From NCBI GenBank assembly GCA_947652115.1, contig OX393568.1:4617517-4681516 (forward strand): a stretch of DNA of 64,000 nt. The letters run 5' to 3'. Under the pieces are notes generated by a model. It was not told where the DNA came from. It saw only the letters and a program-made list of their open reading frames with translations, and did no database searches. Made by a program: the position numbers and the translations under genes. Positions 34,701 through 42,955 of this stretch are shown piece after piece; the first letter of the stretch is position 1, and each line of letters starts with the position of its first letter. Source of the DNA: Blastomussa wellsi (lineage: Eukaryota > Cnidaria > Anthozoa > Scleractinia > Plerogyridae).

Positions 34701-37700
34701 CGAGGTACCACGTTTGGGCACTGTTTGAAGAGGCGAGGATACGAAATCGTCTGCAAATGGAGGATGATCGAAGGGTCCGGCTATAGCATTCCAAGATAAT
34801 TCAGTGTCAAGATAGGTTTGCACATGCGAATCAAAGTTCGTAGCAGATGGATGATTATGCAATGATGAAACAGGAGGAGTGTGTGCTGTATAATTAACAG
34901 GCCAACCGTACGAAAGAAAATCGATCACAATGTTATCATGATAACTGGAAAGCAGTGGTCTCCAGTTTGAAAGCAAGAGCGAAGTAGGAACCAAAACCTT
35001 GGCACCGAAGGCATTTGGCTGCTGGAGACGAGAAGCAATTAAATGTCGAACAACTGCTGAATTTTTAAAATGTTCATGTCTGTTTCCGTTCCGGGTCAAA
35101 GAGGCCGCTGAGGAAATTTCGTCTGGAATTACTCGGCCTAGTTGTCATTGGGGTGGGATTGGTGTGTGACGTTTTGAGCAATGAAGCATCGGGTGATCCG
35201 CCTTGCACACTCGACAGCGGTGATGTTCTTTGTAATTAACTTCATCTTGCGGATCGCAATCACAAGAGCCAGTGTAATTCCAGGTTTTACAAGCTTTTTT
35301 AATTGTGGGTGGAACCGCCTGTTGACGATCACCCGAGGATGCGTTGTTAGAGGGTTGACGCGGGTTGTCAATTCGCTGTCGTGTATTTCGTAAATCTGAA
35401 TGGCGAAAAAAGGTTGTGGCTTGATCTTGGATAGACTTAAAATCCTGCCATTCCAAACGACGCTGTTCGACCTGTTTGGCGATAAATTTATGAAAACCAC
35501 GAACGCTAATCCACGAATAACTAATTGCTTTAGTGAGTAGTAACTCGAGATGAGCTAACATGGCATCCTTTAGCGAAGAATCATAGGTTTTGATCATAAT
35601 CAAGAAACCCGAAACAAACTCGGGCAGTTCTAACTTATCATATTCACCTTGAATGGACGGAACAAAATCCTGTGGCCAGTCGATGTTGCGCTTGGTGCGT
35701 CTTGGCGCAATAGCGTCTCTGGCGTCTTGCGTGGAGAGATCTGCAAACGAATTTTCGAGAGGGCGTTCCTGGCGGCTCATGGCAAGTACTTTCACCTCCA
35801 GCTCCAACTTTTCCTTTTGTAGTTTGATCAACTGAAGCTGCTGGTCGAATGAAAGAGAAGGATTGGTATCGGCGTCAGGAACGAATGGCGGTGAAGAAGC
35901 TCAAGGTACTGTAACTGGTTTGGTTTTTGATTTAGACGATCTAGCTTCTGACTTGGTAGACTGTTCGAAGAGAACGGGGTCAACGGGATTGCTCTGCTCC
36001 AGAATGAGAGCGTCATGAAACAGCGAGTCCGTTGGAAAATCGTACACGAAGTCTGGATCAGACACCTTCTTGGAGCGGCGTTTTGGACGTGCGCCTGCGG
36101 AGAGTGCCATTAGGAACGAAAGAGTTTGGAGAAAAGAACGTGAAGGAATAAGAGATTACGCCTCGTCTCCGGATCTGACAAAAGATGAGACGCTAGGCCA
36201 CGCACTAGATTATAAAGGAAATTCGATATCTCTATCACTAGTTAATTAACCATCATTAATCAATGATTACTCACTTAATACTTTTGCATAAACTATTGAA
36301 GTTTCAAATTTCTGTTACATTTTGATACTTCTCCGATTTTGTCAGATGTCGTTATGCGAAGGGTTGCAGTAAATGCATGTACCCTCTGTCTTTTTCTGCC
36401 CTTTAGAAAAACGGTACTAAAATTATGACCATAAAGGGAAACAAATAATTTGCCTTTTCCCCATCTCCCATAATACACCTTGTTTGCCCCCTAAAATTTT
36501 GCAGAAGCATTGTCTTCTGTTTCTCTTGGAATGACTGTAATACCCAGGAGACATGGGAAACAAAGGTGTGCAATATTTTGGGGGACAAACAAGGTGTATT
36601 ATAGGAGATGTGGAAATGGCAAATAGACCTTTCAGTTGAGATTTTTTCCAAATTGTTATAAAATTTATCATCGGAAGGGTAAAACTAATTTAGAAATTAA
36701 CTAATCTGGCTGACCCATTCTGATTAATAAGGGAATTTTCTTCAAGAGTGAGCCATTCCAGCCAGCCAGTTGGGTAAGTTAGTGCCCTAACAGCCCAAAG
36801 TTGGTACCTGTGCCTAGGACATAAGAGGACGATATCAGGAAAATTGTTAAATAAGCAAGGGCCAAACTTGAAAGAGTTAGCCTGACTTTTTCAAGTTGGA
36901 TTTTAACCCATTGACACCCAGAGATTTTTGGGAAAAGAAAAGCATTTTTTGGACATTTGTGACATTTTATGGTCAGTTTTGAGCTAAATCTGCTCCCAAA
37001 TACTCAAAATACCGATGCTTGTCTTTCTATGAGCATCGTGTTTTATGACATTTTTGCTTGGGCATATGCAAAAGGCAAAATTTGGTTAAAAAGTGACCTA
37101 CATCTTTAGCCTGTTTTGTTTTTCCCATTTTTTTTCACTTTGCCTTTTTCTCCTTTTCCTAACGTTTGGCCTTCTACTGGACTTGTCGTCAGTCCAAAAA
37201 TTCCCAATAAAACATCATCCAAACAGGAAAGTCTTGTCATGGAGTTGCCAAGGGTAGTTCACACAATTCTTTCAAGTTTCTCAGCATTTCAGTGTGTATT
37301 TCATGCACAGTTAATGCTGCCATTCTGATCTGGGTTGAAAAGATCTTTTTGCTGCTGCAGAGCTTGATTATAAGTGATGCTTTTTTTGGTCAGAGATGAT
37401 GACATCAGAGGTGAAACAAAGGACAATGTTCGTCATGGCCAGTTTTGGCCAGCACGGGCACCTATGGGTTATATTTCCTGATGGTTTCACAATATCACTT
37501 CTTTCTCCTTTTATATGTTAGTACACTGGTATAGTAATTTTTAACAAAACTGGACCACTAATATTTTAGTAGGTTTCCATTGGTACTTTCATGAGATGTT
37601 AAAGGACCCTAGTCAGCCACACCTTTGTTATTGTTTTCATGTGAAAATTTTAGTATTCTAATTTACGCGGATCGTGTCAAAACTAAAGAAATCCCTTAGA

Positions 37701-40253
37701 AACTCGTTAAAGGTAATTTAAACACTTCCAGTAACATAACCTACAGCAATACAATACAATTTCGCTTCACCATACAATTGACATAATTTTGATGCCATCA
37801 AAAATGGCGGAGGCTGATTAGGTCCCTTTAAGCATTTGTATGTACCTTATTATAGGAATACAACAAAGCATGTTAACAACGCGAACAAAATTTACGCATT
37901 ATAAAATTAACGCAAATTTTCGAAAAGTTATGTTTACATACGTTTAATGGCGAATTTCCGTGTATTTCCAGCAAGGTAGCCATACAAACTAGGGCATGAA
38001 ATGGGATGACAAAAATGCGATAGATATTTTGCGCAAGAAAGTTGAAGAAGTGACTTATCCCCTCGGAGAAGACGATCGGTATACTGACGAATCGAAGGAC
38101 ATTTTAAAGTCAATATTAAATTAAGATGCGTCAACGGACTCTGACGGAAACGTAGATTAATTGTAACTTTGCTGATAAAAAGGTGTCTTAAAATAACGAT
38201 GCTTTCAATCAACGTCATTTTAATTAACAATGAGGTAAATTAAGATACATTAAATTAACGCGAAGTTTTGAAATTCACATTAATTACATGCATTGTTAAT
38301 TTCCTATAATAAGGTACATGAAATCTGATTACCCCTTAAAGTGCCTATGAAGTAAAAAATATCTTAAGCCTATTTGAAAGCCTTAACAAAATGAGGAAGA
38401 GTGGTGTGTTTCTTTTTTTAATATCTTGTTTCGTTCCAGAGATATTCACGTTTTTGTATTATGCAAATGAGATAACCGATGACGTCATTAGTGGTTCCAG
38501 TATAGGGTCAAAACACAAAATGAAGAATATCTTTACAAATAATAACGCAATGCAGATGAAACTTGGCATGATTATTGTACCCTAAGAAATAAACCACTTG
38601 GTGCATATTTTGATGTTGCTATGGTGACGCTTTTGGTTCCAGTCTCTTTCCTCTCTGGATGCATTATTGCTGTTTGAGGCTTTGAGAAAGAAGAGGTACA
38701 TGAACCTATTAAAACATGCACAATGTCCACATTGCAGTAGGTCTCCTCGTTACCGTTTTGGAAGTAGACAATGTTTGGTAGACATAAAAAACAGTAATTG
38801 TCATCGCTGCATAAAAGAGATCTCTATCCAAAGCGTTGCCATAGCAACATCAAAATTGTCACCATGTGGTGTATGTCGTAGGGTACAATACTCATGCCAA
38901 GTTTCAACTGCATTGCTATATTATTTGTAAAGACATTCTTCACTTTGTGTTTTGACCCGATACTGGAACCACTAATGATGTCATCAGTTATCTAATTTGC
39001 ATAACACAAAAACGGTAATATCTCTGAAACGAAATAAGATATTAAAAAAAGAAAAACACTGTTCTTCCTCATTTTTGAAGGGCTTTCAAATAAGCTTAAG
39101 ATATTTTTTACTTTATAGGCACTTTAATGACTTTGCAAAATCACCTTCCTTAAAGCAACAGGGGTTTTGAAAGTCCGGTAAAATAATTTACAGTGTCCAA
39201 CTGAGTGACATTTATTGGGAAACAAGCTATCAAGAGGCGCTGAGGGTTCGAAAAATCAGGATTCTGTGTAGGCTGGCTGGTCTGTAAGTGTCTAGGTGTG
39301 TAAGATGTGAAAGTTAGGCGTCCGCTATTTTTTGGCCCCGAAAAAAAACATTTGTCAAGATAATTGATTACTTTCCCTTAAAGATTAAGTCAAATTAAAC
39401 TGATATATGGAGTTTTGAGGCTATCCTTGTAACCAATGGAAAGTTATAGGACCATTTATATTGCCAAAACCATGAAAGTGAGGCTAGGCAGGCCAGAGTA
39501 GCTTTTTCCATACAAATCTCTTAAATTTAAATCAGTCACCGTTTTGCAGGAACTTAACCAAAAACACTGTTCAAAACTTCTCAGAGTAGTATATTATGCC
39601 ATTTGCTTCCATTTTTGCATAGGGTCTATTTGTTTTAATTGTTTTTTGCTGCTTGTGTATTACCAAACCTTTTCTGTATAAGGATATTCAATATTTATAT
39701 TTGGTTATTATTTTATCTGTCGTAGCTACAAATCTGGGATACTGCCGGGCAAGAGAGATTCCGTAAGAGCATGGTGGTTCATTATTACAGGAATGTCAGT
39801 GCTGTGATCTTCATGTATGATATCACGAGAGAAGGTTCTTTCAAAGCATTGGAAACATGGCTTCAGGAATACGAGCATTTTGGTTTTACTGAATACGATG
39901 GGGAAGTCCCCAAATTAATGATAGGAAACAAGTGTGACCTTATTCATGAGAGGACGGTTAGTTCTAATCAAGCAAGAAAATTTGCAGACCTCCACAGCAT
40001 GCCCATGTGGGAAATTTCGACCAAAAACGATGAAGAACTGGAGACAATAGAATCCATTTTTCTGACGCTTTCTCATAAACTTGTACGTTCAAGAAGTTTT
40101 ATGGATCGCCCTCCACATTACACCACAGTAGAGTCATCAAGTGAAAGCTCCAGATACAGAACTAGATCAGGAAAATTGCGAAATTCACAGAAGAAAATCA
40201 AACTCAATAATGATTCAGGAAATCAAAAGAAGAATTGTTGTGAACACTCATGA
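31546..40253 (+). CDS. RAB33: RAB33-type small GTPase, two coding exons
   Basis: Exons 31546-31749 and 39726-40253 join in phase 0 to encode 243 residues. G boxes are in order: GDSGVGKT (P-loop), ATIGVDF (switch I, Thr), [14 protein letters not shown] (switch II), GNKCD (guanine specificity) and ISTKN (usual SAK replaced by STK). The strings [37 protein letters not shown] and LTLSHKL are close to vertebrate RAB33B as I remember it. The tail is Ser/Lys-rich and ends KKNCCEHS, two adjacent cysteines suited to geranylgeranylation. RAB33 acts at the Golgi, in retrograde traffic and in autophagosome formation through ATG16L1; conservation of those roles here is inferred. The first ATG after the promoter region is used. 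The single intron is 8.0 kb and full of transposons. Confidence 0.92.
31868..31969 (-). repeat. Split direct repeat B2 (3' end of the DIRS-order element)
   Basis: This is an identical second copy of B1. Its outer edge at 31868 abuts host intron sequence ('gaatgtt'). Confidence 0.9.
32025..32148 (-). repeat. Split direct repeat A2
   Basis: This is an identical second copy of A1. A 55 bp spacer (31970-32024) separates it from B2. Confidence 0.9.
32148..32249 (-). repeat. Split direct repeat B1
   Basis: This 102 bp copy is identical to 31868-31969. It joins A2 directly, sharing the base at 32148. That junction is the expected circle/recombination junction. Confidence 0.9.
32356..33311 (-). pseudogene. 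Tyrosine recombinase of the DIRS-order element, frameshifted
   Basis: The N-terminal core-binding part ([12 protein letters not shown]...) reads from about 33311. The catalytic part reads in another frame from about 33090 to the stop at 32356, so one frameshift lies near 33060-33090. Catalytic residues of the family are all present in the second part: Arg in [10 protein letters not shown], His and Arg in PHSFRRGG, and the nucleophile Tyr in AYLVYLELS. This enzyme integrates the circular cDNA through the split repeats. The shift predicts a non-functional product unless it is a sequencing error or is bypassed. Confidence 0.82.
33390..35099 (-). CDS. Reverse transcriptase-RNase H of the DIRS-order element
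   Basis: This is an intact 569-codon frame. RT motifs are visible: [18 protein letters not shown], then [14 protein letters not shown] and the catalytic YLDDF. The RNase H domain follows with acidic residues in [28 protein letters not shown] and FADCLSR. No methyltransferase domain follows. The recombinase frame continues in the same reading frame after the TGA at 33392-33390, separated by a pyrimidine-rich tract ending in TAG that looks like a splice acceptor. Confidence 0.88.
   Translation of the reverse strand: MTRNGNRHEHFKNSAVVRHLIASRLQQPNAFGAKVLVPTSLLLSNWRPLLSSYHDNIVIDFLSYGWPVNYTAHTPPVSSLHNHPSATNFDSHVQTYLDTELSWNAIAGPFDHPPFADDFVSSPLQTVPKRGTSTRRVVMDLSFPHGSSVNDGISQDTYLGEHFKLRLPGIDRLVEFILEKGRNCLIFKKDLRRAYRQFPVDPKDYNLLGFCYKGKFYFDTRCPFGLRSSAMICQRTTKAAVHIFTEQGFLADVYLDDFYGAEYPSLAAQAFSCLGQLFQHLGLDSSPEKDSPPSTSMICLGILVDTAAFTLEVPPSRLDDLQAELKLWQSSTCFTKKQLQSLLGKLSFVTACVKPGRIFMARLLNSLRECTQPARHRYPISASMLSDIQWWLDFPPRFNRVSLIKPSSWDFESLNFSTDACLSGGGATCQTECISFVFPDCISPDNLHINALELFTIIVSLKHWAPKLRGRKFIIACDNSAAVTVINSTRSKDPFMQRCLRQLWFTAAFFDFEVRALHVPGKHNQFADCLSRWHSDASARDTYYRLCSDFDQIFHYQDIDSACFSFDVA
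35145..36110 (-). pseudogene. Gag-like ORF of the DIRS-order element, one internal stop
   Basis: A single frame runs from ATG at 36110 to a stop at 35145, interrupted only by TGA at 35901-35903. The N-terminal part is basic (RPKRRSKK). The middle has a coiled-coil-prone stretch ([16 protein letters not shown]). The C-terminus carries a Cys/His array ([28 protein letters not shown]) of the zinc-knuckle type typical of tyrosine-recombinase retroelement gag proteins. Whether the TGA is a disabling mutation or is read through cannot be told from sequence. Confidence 0.75.
36150..36273 (-). repeat. Split direct repeat A1 (5' end of the DIRS-order element)
   Basis: This 124 bp copy is identical to 32025-32148. 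Its outer edge at 36273 abuts host intron sequence ('cttaatac'). Confidence 0.9.
36448..36624. mobile_element. Inverted-repeat MITE, family with copy at 45.6 kb
   Basis: The ends are 'atttgccttttccccatctc' and its inverse 'gagatgtggaaatggcaaat'. Inner arms 'taatacaccttgtttgcccc' pair with 'ggggacaaacaaggtgtatt'. A second copy lies at 45559-45757 and a remnant at about 5665-5715. Confidence 0.7.
36907..37468. mobile_element. TTAA-type MITE, 'CCCATTGACNCC' family, copy 1
   Basis: TTAA precedes CCCATTGACACCC at the left; the right end is the inverse GGGCACCTATGGG followed by TTAT. The interior shares recognisable phrases, in the same order, with the copy at 63306-63827 ('ggccttctactgg', 'aacaaaggacaatg'). 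TTAA with CCC ends is piggyBac-like. It is non-coding. Confidence 0.7.
37603..37827. mobile_element. TTAA-type MITE, 'AGGACCCTAGTCAGCC' family
   Basis: It is flanked by TTAA on both sides (37599-37602, 37828-37831). Ends AGGACCCTAGTCAGCC and GGCTGATTAGGTCCCT are inverted. A related copy in the opposite orientation lies at about 54752-54963. Confidence 0.7.
37840..38319. mobile_element. Inverted-repeat MITE, 'TGTACCTTATTATAGGA' ends
   Basis: TGTACCTTATTATAGGA at 37841 is matched exactly inverted at 38302-38318, with subterminal 'gcatgttaa' phrases also mirrored. The interior of about 480 bp has no coding capacity. Confidence 0.7.
38340..39123. mobile_element. TTAA-type MITE, 'AGTGCC' family, copy 1
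   Basis: TTAA lies at both flanks (38336-38339, 39124-39127). Inverted arms of about 190 bp begin AGTGCCTATGAAG and carry 'gatgacgtcattagtggttc', a CRE-like site in each arm. A second, shorter copy sits at 48964-49610 in DDIAS intron 2. Confidence 0.8.
39726..40253 (+). CDS. RAB33: RAB33 coding exon 2
   Basis: The acceptor is TATCTGTCGTAG|CTACAA. Its 175 codons run from [10 protein letters not shown] through the G4 and G5 boxes to the CC-containing C-terminus, with stop at 40251-40253. Confidence 0.92.
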   Translation, partial: LQIWDTAGQERFRKSMVVHYYRNVSAVIFMYDITREGSFKALETWLQEYEHFGFTEYDGEVPKLMIGNKCDLIHERTVSSNQARKFADLHSMPMWEISTKNDEELETIESIFLTLSHKLVRSRSFMDRPPHYTTVESSSESSRYRTRSGKLRNSQKKIKLNNDSGNQKKNCCEHS

Positions 40254-40669
40254 TCTAGAAGAACTCGAAGCTTTTGCTCATTATAAAATGTTCCAGGATT
40301 CACATGCGCTTTGATTGGTTAGTTTGATGTCATTATACAATAGAACCTAGATTAATGGACACTTCCTCTACTAAGGTATGCATGACTGCATGTTTAAACC
40401 TCCCATAACCTGACACCTCAACTATAAGGCTTAGTGGACATTGTTTCTCATCCCAAAGTGGGCTAAGGGTGTCATCAGGAATTTTAACTTTAGCTCAGTT
40501 AAGTCATGCAATTTGTACCTTTTCAATCTATAATGTGTAAACAATGTGTGGCCTACGTGCATGGCAGTAGAGGCGGTTAAGTGCATGCAATCCCTGGAAT
40601 CTTTTATATGGACTTTTTTAACTTGTTCCTTGTGCGTTGTTGAGTTTTATTATTATTATTTTAACAGGG

Positions 40670-40785
40670 TGTCAAGCGTCCTATATATTCCTATAAAATC
40701 CTATAAAGTCCTATTTTTTCAGACTTGTCCTATAAACTCCTATAAATTGAGGTAAATCCTATATTTTCCTATATTTTAAGCCTTC
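40670..40785. repeat. Degenerate TCCTATAAA tandem repeat
   Basis: About ten variants of 'tcctatAAA/ttt' in 115 bp, with units of roughly 9-12 bases. Confidence 0.65.
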
Positions 40786-40964
40786 TTTTAAAATATTATT
40801 ATTTAGCATTGGCTGTGGCTCAACTAAGTTTAACTCTCTCTCTGTCAGGTTCATTTACTGTAGCCCCAATATAAAATTAGTTTACTGCAAAGTTCTAAAT
40901 TAGTGGCCAATTAGGACATGTGAAACTGAGTATATTAATTCCAAAATGAGGGTGGATAGAAGAA

Positions 40965-41130
40965 ACTGAATGAATGAATGGAATGAATGAGTGATTAAAT
41001 TCAGTGAATGGATGAATGGAATGGATGGATGGATGGATGGATGAATGAATGAGTGAATGAGTGAGTGAATGAATGGATGAATAAATGAAATGAATGAGTG
41101 AATGGATGAATGAAATGGAATGAATGAACA
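40965..41130. repeat. (GAATGAAT/GGATGGAT)n microsatellite
   Basis: A tract of GAAT and GGAT tetramers. It creates overlapping His/Ser/Ile-rich open frames on the minus strand that are not genes. Confidence 0.9.
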
Positions 41131-42504
41131 ACTGCTCATACACTAATAACTATAGCCTGTGTTGCAAGCGTTCCCAAGCGACATAGCGGCATAGGTGAGG
41201 CATTTCACAGCAATCATCATCCTGTAGTGGGAACTTCAGTGGACTTAGTAACCTTTCATTGAATTTTAGTTACTCTCTTGATGATCCACGATGCATAACT
41301 ATGCCTTTAGCTTGGATTATAATAATCCACCACTATAATATTCACTGGGAAGTAAATTATTACAACATAAACACAAGTGAAGCTTGTGTTTGGATTAAAA
41401 AAATGTAAGAAAATTATAGCCAGCAATCAAGACTATGGTAAACAGAGAGAAATTGTTAATTTTTCATCCTTTTTCTGTCCTGGTTGCATCACAGAAATAT
41501 TCTTTGTTATTAAACAGATGATAGAATAGTCTGGGAGGAATAAAAGTTTAACAATAAAGATAGTTTTATATTACATTTTGATCATTTTATGCTGCCACTT
41601 GCAAAGCCAGAAGATACTGGCTACTACTGGCAATGTTGGTATATAATAAATTTATAAATTGTGCTGAATTAAAGTAGAAATTATATACTGTAGTGATGTA
41701 AATAGCTATTTTATAATATTGGCTTGACTGATTACTGAAGTTAAATATTAAAAGCAAACCACTGCCAAATATTGTTTGAATGGTTTTGTCAGCCTCCCTT
41801 CCCCCACCTCACCCCACCCCTACCATTACCTTGTGTACCCCGGCCTACTCAACTCTAGTGCCACTCAAATTTTCTACCATTTAAGTCATTTCCTAAACAA
41901 TTGCAATTTTTTAGTGCTCGAGTTCCGTATCCGGTACATATTATTCGCGGCTCTTTAATAGTGCCCCATGAGTAATACTGAGGGAATTCTAAAATGTTGT
42001 TAAACAAAATTTATTTCGCCGTACGTAGATCATATTTTATAACACTTGCAAGACTGGTCGACGAATATGCGTCGAATGTAGGCCCGATCACCGAGAAAAA
42101 CCGTCAGAAATAGCCACTGTCTTAGCTTAGTGGTGGCGAATGGTAAATGCGTGACTTTTGGCATTGCGAAATCGAGATTGAGACACTAAATCTACTTTGC
42201 TATACAAATAGAGACTGTGAGAGACCTTCGCAGCGCTGCCAGATCCAGACTTTTACAGCGCTGGTCCTGCGGCTCGTTACAATTTGCTGTTTTTGTGATT
42301 TACACGCTGATGGCCGGTAGCGGTGTCTATAAATAGCATTCAACAGAACAAATAATTTACAACGCAAATTTTATTTGTTGGTTTTAAGGGTGTTGGATCT
42401 CACAACGTGCTTTAGACTGATAGATAACAAGACGAAAATAACTCACGCCTGGAGAACTGCAACGAAACCGGAAATCGAACGTGTCGAAAGGGAAAACACT
42501 GCTC

Positions 42505-42551
42505 ACCGGAAGTCCACGTGCAATCATTGAGCGTGTTATTCTATGACGTCA
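42505..42551 (+). promoter_or_regulatory. Putative RAB30 promoter: ETS, E-box and CRE sites
   Basis: ACCGGAAGT (ETS-like) is followed at once by CCACGTGC (E-box CACGTG), and TGACGTCA, a perfect CRE, lies at 42544-42551, about 240 bp before the RAB30 ATG. No TATA box is evident. These motifs are typical of housekeeping promoters; activity is inferred. Confidence 0.45.
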
Positions 42552-42784
42552 CACTGGGCTTGTCCAATCCGAACAAAGGAAGACAATGCTTCTGGTATGT
42601 TCGCGCGTGATTGTACAAGATGTAATCTTCCAAATTTGAGAGGCAAAATTTCTGCTTAAAAAGTTGGTTTTTCCCTGTCGATACCTTAGTTTACTTCCTT
42701 CCAGCGTTGAGCTTGGAAGAAAAGGAAAATCAAAGGTTTCTAAGCGCCAAATTTGCGGCATTCCAAGCTTTGCAAGCGATACAT

Positions 42785-42955
42785 ATGGACGACTACAGCT
42801 ACTTGTTTAAAATCATCCTGATTGGTGATGCAAATGTTGGAAAAACGTGCCTTGTTAAAAGATTTGCGCAGGGATACTTCGCTCCTTCTCAAGGCCCGAC
42901 AATCGGTGTCGATTTTACGATACGAACCGTGGACGTCGATGGTGAAAAAGTGAAG
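42785..42955 (+). CDS. RAB30: RAB30 coding exon 1
   Basis: Its 57 codons end GEKVK with donor AAG|GTATAT, phase 0. The intron sits at the same residue as in RAB33. Confidence 0.9.

Larger units (their letters stand above)
31868..36273 (-). mobile_element. DIRS-order (tyrosine recombinase) retrotransposon with split direct repeats
   Basis: The element reads on the minus strand in the order A1 (36273-36150), gag-like frame, reverse transcriptase/RNase H, tyrosine recombinase, B1 (32249-32148), A2 (32148-32025), B2 (31969-31868). A1 and A2 are identical over 124 bp, and B1 and B2 over 102 bp. This A1-ORFs-B1-A2-B2 layout is the split-direct-repeat architecture of PAT/Ngaro-type elements, which integrate through a circular intermediate by tyrosine recombination, usually without target duplication. 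None is visible here. No methyltransferase domain follows RNase H, which favours a Ngaro- or PAT-like group over classical DIRS1. Identical repeats imply recent insertion, yet the gag-like frame carries one stop and the recombinase one frameshift. Confidence 0.88.
31750..39725 (+). other. RAB33 intron, mostly transposable elements
   Basis: The intron is 7976 bp, of which about 4.4 kb is one DIRS-order retrotransposon (31868-36273). Inverted-repeat elements take much of the remainder (36448-36624, 36907-37468, 37603-37827, 37840-38319, 38340-39123). What is left is about 1 kb of plain sequence. Confidence 0.85.
40254..42505. other. Intergenic stretch between RAB33 and RAB30
   Basis: It contains two simple-sequence tracts (40670-40790, 40965-41130) and no recognisable exon. 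The RAB33 3' UTR lies at the left, the RAB30 promoter at the right. Confidence 0.5.

Noticed and set aside
40895..41143. Ser/His/Ile-rich open frames on the minus strand
   Set aside because: They come entirely from the GAAT/GGAT tetranucleotide microsatellite.
42707..42784. N-terminal extension of RAB30 (open frame upstream of the ATG)
   Set aside because: It would need a TTG start and follows a splice-acceptor-like sequence. The conserved Rab N-terminus begins at the ATG at 42785.
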